From assembly GCF_022063185.1 (NCBI RefSeq), contig NZ_CP091913.1:5495141-5559140 (forward strand): 64,000 nucleotides of DNA, written 5' to 3'. Each line of letters opens with the position of its first letter. Positions within the stretch are counted from its first letter, which is position 1. Source of the stretch: Nostoc sp. UHCC 0870 (GTDB lineage Bacteria > Cyanobacteriota > Cyanobacteriia > Cyanobacteriales > Nostocaceae). Positions 41,513 to 53,400 of the stretch are shown here, piece by piece. The position numbers and the translations under genes were made by a program. The notes below the pieces were generated by a model. The model saw nothing but the letters and a program-made list of their open reading frames with translations, was not told where the DNA came from and did not search any database.

Positions 41513-44500
41513 ATGGCGACTAACCCAACAATCCGCTTTTCTCAGTTCAACGCTTCTCTTAACCGCAATGGTGAAGGCCAGTTAGTCAATGATTTGTCTA
41601 CTCCTAACAATACTCAGGCTAAAGCTGTTGCGGAAATCATCCAGCGCAATAACCCAGATGTGCTGCTAATTAATGAGTTTGACTACGTTACCGACAATCC
41701 TTTAGAACCAGTTCAACTATTTCAACAAAACTATTTATCTGTTAGTCAAAACGGTGCGACTCCAGTTAATTATCCTTACGTTTATATTGCTCCTTCTAAT
41801 ACAGGGATTGCTTCTGGATTTGACTTAGATAACAATGGCTCAGTTGGTGGTGGTAACGATGCCTTCGGCTTTGGCAATTTTCCCGGTCAGTTTGGGATGT
41901 TGCTGTTGTCTAAATACCCAATTGACACCGCGAATATACGTACCTTCCAGAATTTTTTGTGGAAGGATATGCCGGATTCTCTTTTACCTACGATTAAAAC
42001 TCCTGATGCAGACACTCCTTGGTATTCTCCAGAAGAGCAAGCAATCTTGCGGTTATCATCCAAAAGCCACTGGGATGTCCCAATTCAGGTGAATGGTGAA
42101 ACAATCCATGTTTTGGCAAGTCACCCCACACCCCCAGTTTTTGATGGTGCAGAAGACCGCAACGGTAAGCGCAACCATGATGAGATTCGTTTTTGGGCAG
42201 ACTATATCACCCCCGGTCAAGGTGGTTATATATATGATGATGCAGGTGATATAGGGGGTTTAAAAGCTGGGGCGAGTTTTGTGATTATGGGGGATAAAAA
42301 TGCTGATCCTTATGATGGGGACAGCTATAAAAACGCCATTCTCCAACTGTTGCAGAACCCCAATATTAATACCAACTCTATCCCCAGCAGTCCTGGCGCA
42401 CCTCAACAGGCGGCTTTACAAGGTGGTGCTAATATCAGCCATCAGGGAAACCCCTACTTTGACACGGCTGATTTTGCTGATGGGACTCCGGGTAACTTAC
42501 GGACAGATTATGTCTTACCCTCTACAGATTTGCAAATTACCAACTCAGCCGTATTTTGGCCGGAAAATACTGACCCAGAATTTACTCCAGTTGGTACTTT
42601 CCCCTTCCCTAGTTCCGACCATCGTTTAGTGTGGGTAGATGTAAAAGTTGGGGCGACACCAGCAGGTAAAACCGTTACCAATACTGAATTTATAGAACAA
42701 ACAACTTTCCCCACAGGCTTTATTCCTGAAGGTACAGCCGGGACTGTTAACGGTGTACCAACCCAAATGGGCGGGTTATCTGGTGTCACCTATGATGCGG
42801 TTAACAATGTCTATTATGCGATTTCTGACGATCGCTCTCAATTTGCCCCGGCTCGTTTTTATACCTACACGACGGAAGCAGGAGAAGTCACATTTACCAA
42901 TGTTACAACCCTCAAAGATATTGATGGTAATACTTTTCCGTCCTTGAGTATTGACCCAGAAGGCATTGCTTTAACTAAAAATAGGACAGTGTTTATTTCC
43001 TCAGAAGGGGAAGCAAATCCGAATGCTGGGCGTGTTAGCGATCCCTTTATTAAAGAGTTTGACTTGACAACGGGGCAGGAATTGCGATCGCTTCCCATTC
43101 CAGTCAAATTTTCCCCCACGGTACAAGATACCAACGGTGATGGGATTATCAATGCAGGTGATACGCAGACATCAGGGGTGCGAAATAACTTAGCTTTTGA
43201 AAGTCTCACCATCTCCCCTGACCAAAAAACCCTCTACACAGCCACCGAAAACGCCCTTTTCCAAGATGGTGCAAGGGCTTCTTTAACGAGTGGTAGTCCT
43301 TCCCGGATTCTGCAATACAACTTAGTTAGCGGTCAACCAGAAAAAGAATATCTCTACATCACTGATGCTATTGCTGATGTCCCTAACCCGCCTACAGGCT
43401 TTGCAGATAACGGCTTGGTAGATTTATTAGCCATTGATAACCGAGGTACTTTCCTCGCTGTCGAACGTTCCTTTGCTGTGGGTGTGGGTAACACCATCAA
43501 AATCTACGAGGTATCTTTGCAAGGTGCAACGGATATTAGCACCATTGACTCTTTAGCAAACCTGAGTGAAGCAGAATTAGCAGCCCTCAGACCTGCTAGC
43601 AAGAAACTACTATTGAATTTAAACGACCTCAACTTACCCACAGGTACAGATAACATCGAAGGTATTACTTTCGGCCCCAAATTAGCTGATGGTCGTCAAT
43701 CAATTGTGCTGGTGAGTGACAACAACTTCAATGCAGCCCAATTTACGCAAATTCTCACTTTGAGTGCAGAGGTAATCCCTACCGTTACCCCCACCGTTGA
43801 AACCCGTCCTGATTTATTCGATGATAACGATGACAGTATCCCAGCAGTTGACCGCGATGCTGATGCTGATGACCCAGCAATTTATGTAAATGCTACCGAC
43901 CCCTCAGCCAGCCTTGTCTTAACAGCAGTGAAAAATGCTGGACTACGGGTTTATGACCTATCTGGGAATTTACTGCAAACCGTTAATCCTGGAGATATTC
44001 GCTACAACAATGTAGATTTACAATATGGGTTTAACTTGGGTGGTGAAACTGTAGATATTGCCGTAGCGAGCGATCGCCAAAACGACAAACTGGTAATCTT
44101 TAAAATCAACCCCAACCCCTCTACCCCCGGTGAATATCTCGAAGATATCACCGACAACAGTATCGGGACTCTCTTCCAAGCTGCACCCTTTGCACCGCCT
44201 TACTCATCAGACGAACGTAGTGCTTACGGGGTGGCTTTATATCGTAGTCCCATCACCAATGATTACTACGTCTTTGCTAATCGTCGTGAAACCGGAGATG
44301 TAGCACAGTTTAAGCTGATAGACATCGGTAACGGTAAGATTGGGGCTGAACGTGTCAGGGAGTTTACCATCCCCACAGATGCAGACATTGACCCCCAAAC
44401 CGAGGGGATGGTTGCAGACCAAGAATTAGGCTACCTCTACATTGGTCAAGAAAATGTGGGTATTTGGAAGTTCCAAGCTGAACCCAATGGTAGTAATACA

Positions 44501-47500
44501 GGCCAGCTAGTTGATAAAATCAAGAGCTTGGGAGGTTCTCATCTTACCGATGATGTAGAAGGCTTGACTATCTACTACGGCAAAGATGGTAAAGGCTATT
44601 TGCTGGTATCTAGTCAAGGTGACAACACCTTTGCAGTCTACAGCCGTGAAGGTAATAACGAATATTTAGGTAGATTCGCCGTTGGTAATAATGGCTCAAT
44701 AGACAGCGTACAGGAATCCGACGGTGCAGATGTCGTCAACGTCCCACTGGGGGCGAATTTCCCCTATGGGTTATTCGTGACTCAAGACGGTTCTAACGAT
44801 CCCCCCCGACTCGTAGAAGATGACGGGGAACTGGAAAACGTCAACACCAATTTTAAGTTTGTCCCTTGGGAAAACATCGCCCATGCTTTTCCCCAACCCC
44901 TAGCAATTGATACAACCAGTTATAATCCGCGTACTCCAATGGCACAACCAAAGCTGACTGTCTACGAATTTAATGATCTACCAAAATTAGGTACAAGCAC
45001 CTCTGGTCAAGATATCTTCTTAGGTGGTTTCTCTGGGCTTTACTTCCAAGGAATTGCTGCTAACGGTAACTTGCAGTTTGTCACCCATACAGATAGAGGC
45101 CCCAACGGAGAACCTATCGGTGCTAACAGACCATTCCCTCTACCAGACTTCCAACCAGAGGTAGTCAGCTTTGAACTCAACCGCGCCACCGGGGAAATTA
45201 CCATCACCAAGAGAACGGGCTTATTCCGTCCCGATGGCGTAACCCCGTTAACTGGACTCGCCAATCTGCAAGCTGGAGATAGAGGTACAGCCTACACCGA
45301 TGAAAATCCTGTGGATTTGAATAACCAACCTCTACCGAATGACCCATTGGGTGCAGATTTAGAAGGAATTGTAGTTGCACCCAATGGTGATTTGTGGATG
45401 GTGGATGAGTATCGTCCAGCCATTTACCACTTTGATAGTAACGGTAAATTGCGCGATCGCTTTATTCCTCTCGGTGATGCTACTGACTCTACCCAAAACG
45501 GCGGTACATTCTTTGGTACACCTGTGTTCCCTGCGGTTTATGCCCAACGGCGGAATAATCGCGGCTTTGAAGCTGTAGCACTAGAAGGTAATAAACTATA
45601 TGCCTTTATTCAAAGTGCTATTGATAATCCAGATGTTAGCAATGATGCCAATTCTAGAAGTTCTCTAAATCTGCGGATTCTGGAATTTGATATCATTTCC
45701 AAACAGGTTACGGGTGAATATCTTTATCGTCTTGATGATATTTCCGGCAGTGGTAATGCTAGAACAGACAAAATTGGCGATGCTGTCTCTCTGGGTAATG
45801 GTAAATTTGCTGTTGTCGAGCGAGATGATTTAGAAGACAACACATCGAATAAACTGATTTTCCAGATTGATTTGGCAGGGGCGACCAACATTAATAATCC
45901 TGCTAACTTGGGAATATTACCCCCTGGTAAAACCATTGAACAGTTAACTGTTGCCGAGTTAACGGTGGCGAATATCGTTCCTGTCACCAAGACTCTAATT
46001 GCAAATGCGGCGGAACTGGGTTACACGGGAGTCAGCAAGCTAGAAGGGTTAGCGTTGGTAGATTCCAACACTTTAGCTTTAGTTAACGATAATGATTTTA
46101 GCGTCATTGGCACACAGACCAATCCTGACGGCACAATCGGCATTACAGTTGCATCCCCCAGTCTGCCGTCAAAACTCGGCTTACTGGAATTACCCTACAA
46201 GTTGGATGGGTCGAAATTGACACTCAAAGGTTTTGCCGTCCTCCCGGCTGATACCTTTGCAGAAGGGATACCTTCTGGTAGTGCGGTTACAGGTAACACC
46301 AATGGTAGGGATCTACCCTTTGCTAACCAGCCAGTTCAAGGCTTTAGTGCGGTACAAGTTGCCGATGATAATTCCTTCTGGTTCTTATCTGACAACGGTT
46401 TTGGTAGCAAGGCTAATAGTCCTGATTACCTGTTGCGGATTTATCGCCTAGACCCCAGTTTCCAAGGTACAGAAGTAAATGGCGATCGCAGTGTCGATGT
46501 CTTAGATTTTATCCAACTATCTGACCCAGATAACAAAATCCCCTTCCAGATTGTCAATGAAAATACTAGTGACAGACTCCTCACTGGTGCAGATTTTGAC
46601 CCCGAATCCTTAGTAATTGCCGAAGATGGCACACTCTGGATAGGTGAAGAATTTGGCCCCTACCTACTGCACTTTGATGCTAGCGGCAAATTATTAGATG
46701 CACCTATCTCCACTCCAAACATTACCAATCTCAATACTCTCAATGGTCAAGCACCACTGGTAATTGGACACCGAGGTGCAAGCGGTGAACTCCCAGAACA
46801 TACCCTGGCTGCATACCAGTTAGCGATTGAACGCGGTGCTGACTTCATTGAACCCGACATAGTGGTAACAAAAGATGGAGTTTTAATTGCCCGTCACGAA
46901 CCCAACTTAATTAATACTACCGATGTTGCCAGCCGTCCAGAGTTTAGCGATCGCAGAACGATTAAAAATGTTGATGGTAGAGATGAAGAAGGTTTCTTTG
47001 CTGAAGATTTTACCCTAGCAGAAATCAAAACTCTGCGGGCAATCATGCCGCAAAGCTTCCGTCCCCAAGAATTTAACGGTTTGTATGAAATTCCCACCCT
47101 AGCGGAAATCATCGATCTAGTGAAGCAGGTAGAAGCGGATACAGGTAAAAAAATCGGCATCTATCCCGAAACCAAACATCCAACTTTCTTTCTAGACCAA
47201 GGCTACAACATTAGCCAGACATTAATTGATACTTTAGTCGCCAAGGGTTTCACTGACCCGACACAGGTATTTATTCAGTCCTTCGAGGTGGGCAATCTCA
47301 AAGCGTTGAATAATGTCATCATGCCTGCGGCTGGGGTTGACCTGCCTTTAGTGCAGTTACTAGACGCATTTGATGTTAATCTCGATGGTTCATTACAAGA
47401 GGTGCAACCCTACGATTTTGTTGTCAGTGGTGATACACGCACCTATGCAGACTTGCGTACACCCACAGGTTTACAGGAAATTGCTACCTATGCTGACGGC

Positions 47501-49171
47501 ATTGGCCCCTGGAAGCGGATGATTAGATCCGTCCAGGGTGTTGATGCTAATGGGGACGGTCAAGCTGATGATGTGAATGGTGATGGTGCAGTTAACGATG
47601 CTGATAAAACCCTGACTGCGCCGACAACTTTAATCCAAGATGCCCATGCAGCAGGCTTGTTAGTCCATGCTTACACCTTCCGTAACGAAGGACGTTTTCT
47701 CGCAGCAGACTACAACAACAACCCTGAAGCCGAATATAGAGATTTAATCCAGCTAGGTGTGGATGGCTACTTCACAGACTTCCCAGGTACAGGCGATCGC
47801 GTTCGTGATGTGTTAGCAGGTGAATTTGTGCGATCGCCTGATCACCCCGATTTCCTCACTGAACCATCTAATCCTAACCTGTCTCGCTCCCGTGGCTTTG
47901 AGGGTATGGCTATTAGCTTGGATAAGCAAACCCTATATCCAATGTTGGAAGGGACTGTCACAGGTGATCCTGCCAACTCTGTACGGATTTACAAATTTGA
48001 TGTTGCATCTAAGCAGTATCAAGGTTTAGTAGGCTACTACTTCCTAGAAAATCCCAATCACGCCATCGGTGATATCACCGTGATCAACGAAAATGAGTTT
48101 CTGGTAATTGAACGAGACGGTGGTCAAGGTGCTGGCGCGCAATTCAAGAAGTTATTTAAAGTTGACTTCTCGAAAAAAGATGCCAATGGATTTATTAGCA
48201 AAGAAGAAATTGGTGATTTGCTAAATATTTCTGATCCTCAAGACTTAAATGGCGATGGTAGCACCAAATTCACCTTCCCCTTTGTCACCATTGAATCTGT
48301 AGTGGTGTTAGATGAAAAAACACTGCTACTAGCTAACGATAATAACTATCCCTTCTCTATCGGTCGTCCCCCAGGGATTGATAACAATGAGTTCATCGTT
48401 CTGGAATTAGACCAGCCTCTCAACTTACCCACCCCTGTTGTTAGCATCACTGCTACTACTGCAAATGCTACCGAAGCTGACTCTACACCAGGAGTCTTTC
48501 GCGTTTCTCGTGTGGGTAACACTAGTCAATCCCTAACAATTAACTACACCGTTGAAGGTACTGCTAGCAATAGCAGCGATTACGATAATCTCACGGGTAC
48601 GGCTACTATTACAGTTGGGCAAACTTACGTTGATATTGTAGTCACTCCCGTCGATGATGCCTTAGTAGAAGGGAATGAAAGCGTCATTCTCAATATCATC
48701 GACAGCAGTAATTATGATTTGGGTACTAACGCTAGTGCTACCGTCACCATCATTGATAACGACTTTAATAACTTCAATGGTAGTGGTAGCCGTGACCCCA
48801 TCACCGGTACTGCTGCTAACGATCGCATTGTCGGCGGTACTGGACGCAAAACTATTACTAGTGGTGCAGGTAATGACGAGTTTATCTACACCAGCATCAG
48901 AGAAGTAGGTCATACCATCACCGACTTTGAAGTAGGTAGCGACAAAATTGTGCTGACACAGTTGTTAGATAGCTTAGTTGCTGGTGGCTATCAGGGTAGT
49001 AATGCCATTACAGATGGTTATGTCCGCCTAGTCCAAGGTAGCACTAGTAACAGTACCATCCTGCAAATTGATAGTGATGGATCTCTAGGTGCTGGCATTT
49101 TCCGCTCATTCCTAGCCTTGGATAACGTCACGCCAGAAGTGATGAATAATCCACAAAACTTCGTGTTTTAA
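41513..49171 (+). CDS. Giant multi-domain exophosphatase (EEP, phytase, esterase-like, GDPD, Calx-beta, RTX-like)
   Basis: 2552 residues. Domain order (approximate): 1-378 endonuclease/exonuclease/phosphatase (LLINEFD, GDKNADP, SSDHRLVW); 415-750 esterase-like domain of phytase; 766-1090 beta-propeller 3-phytase (DADDPAIYVNATD...); 1149-1570 a second esterase-like domain (FSGLYFQGIAANGN, DLEGIVVAPNGDLW); 1573-1730 and 2108-2300 halves of a third esterase-like domain with a GDPD domain (1746-2090, GHRGASGELPEHTLAAY, EPDIVVTKDG) between them; 2308-2420 Calx-beta; 2422-2552 RTX/hemolysin-like tail. No N-terminal signal peptide, as expected for type I secretion. Likely extracellular, hydrolysing nucleic acids, phytate and glycerophosphodiesters. 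A secretion ABC/HlyD pair follows, and a PHO-box-like site lies upstream. Confidence 0.9.
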   Translation: MATNPTIRFSQFNASLNRNGEGQLVNDLSTPNNTQAKAVAEIIQRNNPDVLLINEFDYVTDNPLEPVQLFQQNYLSVSQNGATPVNYPYVYIAPSNTGIASGFDLDNNGSVGGGNDAFGFGNFPGQFGMLLLSKYPIDTANIRTFQNFLWKDMPDSLLPTIKTPDADTPWYSPEEQAILRLSSKSHWDVPIQVNGETIHVLASHPTPPVFDGAEDRNGKRNHDEIRFWADYITPGQGGYIYDDAGDIGGLKAGASFVIMGDKNADPYDGDSYKNAILQLLQNPNINTNSIPSSPGAPQQAALQGGANISHQGNPYFDTADFADGTPGNLRTDYVLPSTDLQITNSAVFWPENTDPEFTPVGTFPFPSSDHRLVWVDVKVGATPAGKTVTNTEFIEQTTFPTGFIPEGTAGTVNGVPTQMGGLSGVTYDAVNNVYYAISDDRSQFAPARFYTYTTEAGEVTFTNVTTLKDIDGNTFPSLSIDPEGIALTKNRTVFISSEGEANPNAGRVSDPFIKEFDLTTGQELRSLPIPVKFSPTVQDTNGDGIINAGDTQTSGVRNNLAFESLTISPDQKTLYTATENALFQDGARASLTSGSPSRILQYNLVSGQPEKEYLYITDAIADVPNPPTGFADNGLVDLLAIDNRGTFLAVERSFAVGVGNTIKIYEVSLQGATDISTIDSLANLSEAELAALRPASKKLLLNLNDLNLPTGTDNIEGITFGPKLADGRQSIVLVSDNNFNAAQFTQILTLSAEVIPTVTPTVETRPDLFDDNDDSIPAVDRDADADDPAIYVNATDPSASLVLTAVKNAGLRVYDLSGNLLQTVNPGDIRYNNVDLQYGFNLGGETVDIAVASDRQNDKLVIFKINPNPSTPGEYLEDITDNSIGTLFQAAPFAPPYSSDERSAYGVALYRSPITNDYYVFANRRETGDVAQFKLIDIGNGKIGAERVREFTIPTDADIDPQTEGMVADQELGYLYIGQENVGIWKFQAEPNGSNTGQLVDKIKSLGGSHLTDDVEGLTIYYGKDGKGYLLVSSQGDNTFAVYSREGNNEYLGRFAVGNNGSIDSVQESDGADVVNVPLGANFPYGLFVTQDGSNDPPRLVEDDGELENVNTNFKFVPWENIAHAFPQPLAIDTTSYNPRTPMAQPKLTVYEFNDLPKLGTSTSGQDIFLGGFSGLYFQGIAANGNLQFVTHTDRGPNGEPIGANRPFPLPDFQPEVVSFELNRATGEITITKRTGLFRPDGVTPLTGLANLQAGDRGTAYTDENPVDLNNQPLPNDPLGADLEGIVVAPNGDLWMVDEYRPAIYHFDSNGKLRDRFIPLGDATDSTQNGGTFFGTPVFPAVYAQRRNNRGFEAVALEGNKLYAFIQSAIDNPDVSNDANSRSSLNLRILEFDIISKQVTGEYLYRLDDISGSGNARTDKIGDAVSLGNGKFAVVERDDLEDNTSNKLIFQIDLAGATNINNPANLGILPPGKTIEQLTVAELTVANIVPVTKTLIANAAELGYTGVSKLEGLALVDSNTLALVNDNDFSVIGTQTNPDGTIGITVASPSLPSKLGLLELPYKLDGSKLTLKGFAVLPADTFAEGIPSGSAVTGNTNGRDLPFANQPVQGFSAVQVADDNSFWFLSDNGFGSKANSPDYLLRIYRLDPSFQGTEVNGDRSVDVLDFIQLSDPDNKIPFQIVNENTSDRLLTGADFDPESLVIAEDGTLWIGEEFGPYLLHFDASGKLLDAPISTPNITNLNTLNGQAPLVIGHRGASGELPEHTLAAYQLAIERGADFIEPDIVVTKDGVLIARHEPNLINTTDVASRPEFSDRRTIKNVDGRDEEGFFAEDFTLAEIKTLRAIMPQSFRPQEFNGLYEIPTLAEIIDLVKQVEADTGKKIGIYPETKHPTFFLDQGYNISQTLIDTLVAKGFTDPTQVFIQSFEVGNLKALNNVIMPAAGVDLPLVQLLDAFDVNLDGSLQEVQPYDFVVSGDTRTYADLRTPTGLQEIATYADGIGPWKRMIRSVQGVDANGDGQADDVNGDGAVNDADKTLTAPTTLIQDAHAAGLLVHAYTFRNEGRFLAADYNNNPEAEYRDLIQLGVDGYFTDFPGTGDRVRDVLAGEFVRSPDHPDFLTEPSNPNLSRSRGFEGMAISLDKQTLYPMLEGTVTGDPANSVRIYKFDVASKQYQGLVGYYFLENPNHAIGDITVINENEFLVIERDGGQGAGAQFKKLFKVDFSKKDANGFISKEEIGDLLNISDPQDLNGDGSTKFTFPFVTIESVVVLDEKTLLLANDNNYPFSIGRPPGIDNNEFIVLELDQPLNLPTPVVSITATTANATEADSTPGVFRVSRVGNTSQSLTINYTVEGTASNSSDYDNLTGTATITVGQTYVDIVVTPVDDALVEGNESVILNIIDSSNYDLGTNASATVTIIDNDFNNFNGSGSRDPITGTAANDRIVGGTGRKTITSGAGNDEFIYTSIREVGHTITDFEVGSDKIVLTQLLDSLVAGGYQGSNAITDGYVRLVQGSTSNSTILQIDSDGSLGAGIFRSFLALDNVTPEVMNNPQNFVF

Positions 49172-49243
49172 GGAGACTGGGGACTGGGAAGAAATTCTAC
49201 CTTGTCCCTTCCCAATTTACAATTCACCAACCATTAAAATCTC

Positions 49244-49870
49244 ATGTTAAATTCCATCAAAAACTCAATTTTTACCGCCAGCGCAACCAGTGTATTAAGT
49301 CTGACCGTTTTGGCTATAGCTAGTCCAAGTTACGCTGCTAATCTAGATTTATCTACTTGGGATAGCATTGGTGATGTTAGCGTTACACCAGGACAAGCTA
49401 CCCTCAACTCAGGTACTCTCAATACAGCCCTGACTGGTGGTGGTGTTGGTAGTGTAGAAGATTTTCTAGGTATCCCTGGCGGTAGTTTAGATCCTGTCGG
49501 TTCATTCTTTGGTGCTACCGCAGGTTCTGCAATCAAAACCATTTTTACAGATGTCAAAGCTGGTAGTGTTTTTAATTTCGACTGGAGTTTGTCCAGTAGC
49601 GACAGTGACAGTGCTTTTGTCACATTGAATGATTTAGTTGTCCCTCTGACTGGCGGTTCTAACTTCAGCTATGTTTTCTCAACGGCTGGAAACTATAACG
49701 TTGGTATTGGTGTTGTCGATGTAGACGATACCCTGGGTGCGTCGCAGTTAACACTCAGCAATGCTAATTTTACCCAAGTTCCTGAACCTGCAACTACCCT
49801 AGGTGCGATCGCAGCTTTAGGGTTGGGTATGAGTATCAAGCGCAGATTCCAGAACAAAGCACGCGATTAA
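49244..49870 (+). CDS. PEP-CTERM sorting-signal protein
   Basis: 208 residues. Signal peptide (1-31, ends ASPSYAA), a beta-rich Ser/Thr/Gly domain with low charge (32-180), and the C-terminal sorting signal VPEPATTLGAIAALGLGM followed by KRRF. PEP-CTERM tails are processed by exosortase at the envelope; the mature part may go to the cell surface or sheath. No known domain is recognised in the middle. It lies 72 bp after the giant exoprotein gene, with a short GGGGACTGGG-type repeat between, so co-transcription is possible but not shown. Confidence 0.88.
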   Translation: MLNSIKNSIFTASATSVLSLTVLAIASPSYAANLDLSTWDSIGDVSVTPGQATLNSGTLNTALTGGGVGSVEDFLGIPGGSLDPVGSFFGATAGSAIKTIFTDVKAGSVFNFDWSLSSSDSDSAFVTLNDLVVPLTGGSNFSYVFSTAGNYNVGIGVVDVDDTLGASQLTLSNANFTQVPEPATTLGAIAALGLGMSIKRRFQNKARD

Positions 49871-49910
49871 TCAATTCGTAATTCGTAGGGCAATTAAGGT
49901 TATGGATGTG

Positions 49911-49937
49911 TAGAGACGTTGCATTGCAACGTCTCTA
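49911..49937. repeat. 27-bp palindromic repeat (copy 2)
   Basis: TAGAGACGTTGCA-T-TGCAACGTCTCTA, same family as 3233-3259. The other bases of the 530-bp gap 49871-50400 are AT-rich; a single PHO half-site CTTAACCT occurs at 50239-50246 and a hairpin TCCTGTATTCAGGA at 50110-50123. Confidence 0.75.
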
Positions 49938-50400
49938 TATGCGTTATTAGCACTTGTTACACTGGTGAGTCAGTGCCTATTGTTCGTTTATCGTTATCTT
50001 GTTGACGCTTTATTTTTAATATCTTAAGTATTTATCAGTGTAAAAAAATGTAATATTTTGAGTGTAAAGCTCTTTTTATTAAGAATGAAATTTTATATAG
50101 TATTTTATGTCCTGTATTCAGGATACTCACGTTTCCTTATGGATCTTATCTGCATATAAATCAATAATTATGTCAAAATTTGGTCAAGCAGTTGTGTAAA
50201 ATCAGCAAATTTATCATTAGGTTTAGGTTGTCAGTTGACTTAACCTTGTATACTTAGGAACGTCCCTTATAGCAAATCCATGTAACTAAAGTATATGTAT
50301 GAGCAAGTTTTTGTTACTGATAGGATAAGTATAAAATTTTTCGCGGCTTGCATAAAAACCAATAGATAAACTTATCAAATAAAACTTTCTTTTTTAAACT

Positions 50401-53400
50401 ATGACTTATATTAAAAATGCCTTTCAAGAATTTTTCCTCACCCTGCAAGGGTTTGACCAGTTACCAACTACAGAGATCAATAATTTATTAGACCGACTGC
50501 AACCATTTCGCTATCGTATTGGTCAAAAAATTATTGGCAAAGAAATCATTCCCGAACGGTTAACCATTATCTATGAGGGACAGGTGCGGTTATTGGGATT
50601 TGACCCCCAAACGCAAGTACCCCATACCCTGAAATTGATGCAACCCGGTGAAATTATTGGTGAAATCGGGTTATTGCGTCAAGTGGGTTGTGAAACTGCG
50701 ATCGCCTCTACCGATGAAATGATAGGTTTAACCTTAGATGCCAATGACTACTTACGTTTGTTGTCTACTTATCCAGCCTTTGCCAATGCTCGCCAAAACC
50801 TTAGTCATGTATCAGAAGTATTTGATGTTTTGGGTTCACAGGTAGCAAATCAAGCTAACGTCGTTACTAATCTTGATAGAATAGCTGAACAAGCCTGGCA
50901 AAGAGCCAAAATACACTATCTTGATCCTGGAAGAAATTACTTTCATCAACTAGAGAAAGACAGCATTTGGTTTATTAGTGGCGGCGGTCACATTAATGAG
51001 TTTCCCGTGGGTTCTCGTCTCGAACCGAAGGATGGACAGGAAACAATTATAGTCAGAGGAGAAATTCCAGCGCGGTTGCTGGGTTTAGCACCATCAGATT
51101 TATCATTCCTCAATAGCAGTAGTCATGAATCTCAACTGGCTATTAGTACGAGTCAAGCCAACATCAGCGAAACTCTAGATATTCCCTACGCCTCAGAAGA
51201 AAACTATCCCCAGACGAATAATTCCTCAGCTAATAGCAAACCAACCCGCCAAAAGTTCCCATTCTTTGGCGGTAAAGGCGAATTAAATAGTACCTTTGCC
51301 TGTTTTCAAATGCTCACGAAGCATTTACAAATCCCCTTTCGGCGGGAAGTGGTACGCCGCTTGTTAAGTGAGCAAATTAAACGCCAAGGGACTATCTCTT
51401 TTCCCACCTGTGCTTACCTAGGAGAGTTAATCGGACTCAAAGCCAACTTAGTAGATGTACCTGCGACTGCTATCTCTCGCCTCCCGACACCGGCACTAGT
51501 ACGCTATGGCGATGGTTTTGCCGTGTTATACGCAGCCGATGCTCATCAGGTAGTTTTAGGTGTACCATCCCAAGGTATGGTTCGCTGCAAACCAGCGCAG
51601 ATAGTTGAACATTTAGAGGCGGTGGAAAATAGTTTCCCCCCCCAAATCAGGGTATTACTACTAACTCACACCAAAGAAACACCAAAGGAACGCTTTGGTT
51701 TACGGTGGTTTCTTCCCTACTTGTCGCGCTATAAACGAGTTCTCATAGAAGTTTTTGTAGCTTCATTTTTTGTCCAGTTAGCACAGTTAGCTAACCCCCT
51801 GGTTATTCAGTTAATTATCGATAAAGTCGTTGTCCAAAATAGTATCAGCACTCTGAATATTTTAGGGACTTTGTTGTTAGTAGTAGGCATATTTGAAGCT
51901 GTACTTACGACCTTAAGGACTTACTTATTTGTCGATACCACTAATCGTATTGACATGGGTTTGGGGTCACAGATTATTGACCATTTATTACGGCTACCAC
52001 TACGTTATTTTGAAAAGCGACCTGTGGGTGAACTGTCTACACGCATCAACGAATTAGAAAATATTCGTCAGTTTCTCACCGGTACAGCCTTAACAGTCGG
52101 CTTAGATGCCGTCTTTTCGGTGGTTTATATCATCGTTATGCTGTTTTATAGTTGGCAGCTGACCTTGGTGGGTTTAGGCACAATTCCCATCTTTATAGTT
52201 ATTACCTTAATTGCGTCCCCCACCGTTAGTAGACAACTACGTACCAAAGCAGAACGTAACGCCTCCACTCAATCCTATTTAGTTGAGGTGATGTCTGGGA
52301 TTCAAACAGTCAAGGCGCAAAATATCGAATTGCGATCGCGCTTTTCTTGGCAAGAGAAATATGCTCGGTATGTAGCAGCTGGATTTAAAACCGTTGTCAC
52401 CTCTACCCTGGCTAACTCTACTGGTGACTTTCTCAATAAACTCAGTAGTTTATTAGTGCTGTGGGTGGGTGCTTCTTTGGTACTCCAAGGAGAATTAACC
52501 CTAGGGGAATTAATCGCCTTTAGAATTATCTCCGGTTACGTTACCGGCCCCATCTTACGCCTAGCGCGACTCTGGCAAAGCTTCCAAGAAACTGCTTTAT
52601 CCTTAGAACGATTAAGCGATATTGTCGATACACCCCAAGAAGCCGAAATCGACCGCTACAACATCCCTCTGCCAGAAATCCAAGGATCTGTAAAATACGA
52701 AAACGTCTCCTTTAGATTTGCCAATAGCGGGCCTTTGCAACTATCTAAGGTCAACCTGGAAATCCCCCAAGGTAAATTTATTGGTATCGTCGGACAAAGT
52801 GGTTCTGGTAAAAGTACCATGATGAAATTGTTACTCAGACTCTATGATGTAGAATCAGGCAGAATTTTGATTGATGGTTACGACATCGCCAAAGTAGAAC
52901 TTTATTCCCTGCGCCGCCAAGTAGGTGTTGTCCCCCAAGAAACCCTATTATTTGACGGTACAGTGCAAGAAAATATTGCTCTGACAAATCCCGATGCTAC
53001 CACCGAGGAGATTATCGAAGCAGCGAAGGTTGCTGCTGCTCATGAATTTATTATGAGCTTACCCAACGGCTACAATACCAGAGTCGGAGAAAGGGGTACA
53101 GGACTTTCAGGTGGACAAAGACAGAGAATTGCGATCGCGCGTTCTGTTCTCCAGCGACCAAAATTATTAGTTTTAGACGAAGCCACCAGCGCATTAGACT
53201 ATCCCACCGAACGCCAAGTCTGCCTCAACCTAGCCAACGCCTTTCAAGGTAGTACAGTATTCTTTATTACCCACCGTCTCAACACCGTCAGTCATGCAGA
53301 TGCGATCGTGGTTATGGATGCAGGCAAAATCATCGAACAAGGTAGCCATCAAGAACTAATGGCTGCAAAAGGTCATTATTCCTACCTGTATCAACAACAA

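Noticed and set aside
50239..50257. Full PHO box before the ABC gene
   Set aside because: Only one unit (CTTAACCT) fits; the flanking 11-bp steps do not match.
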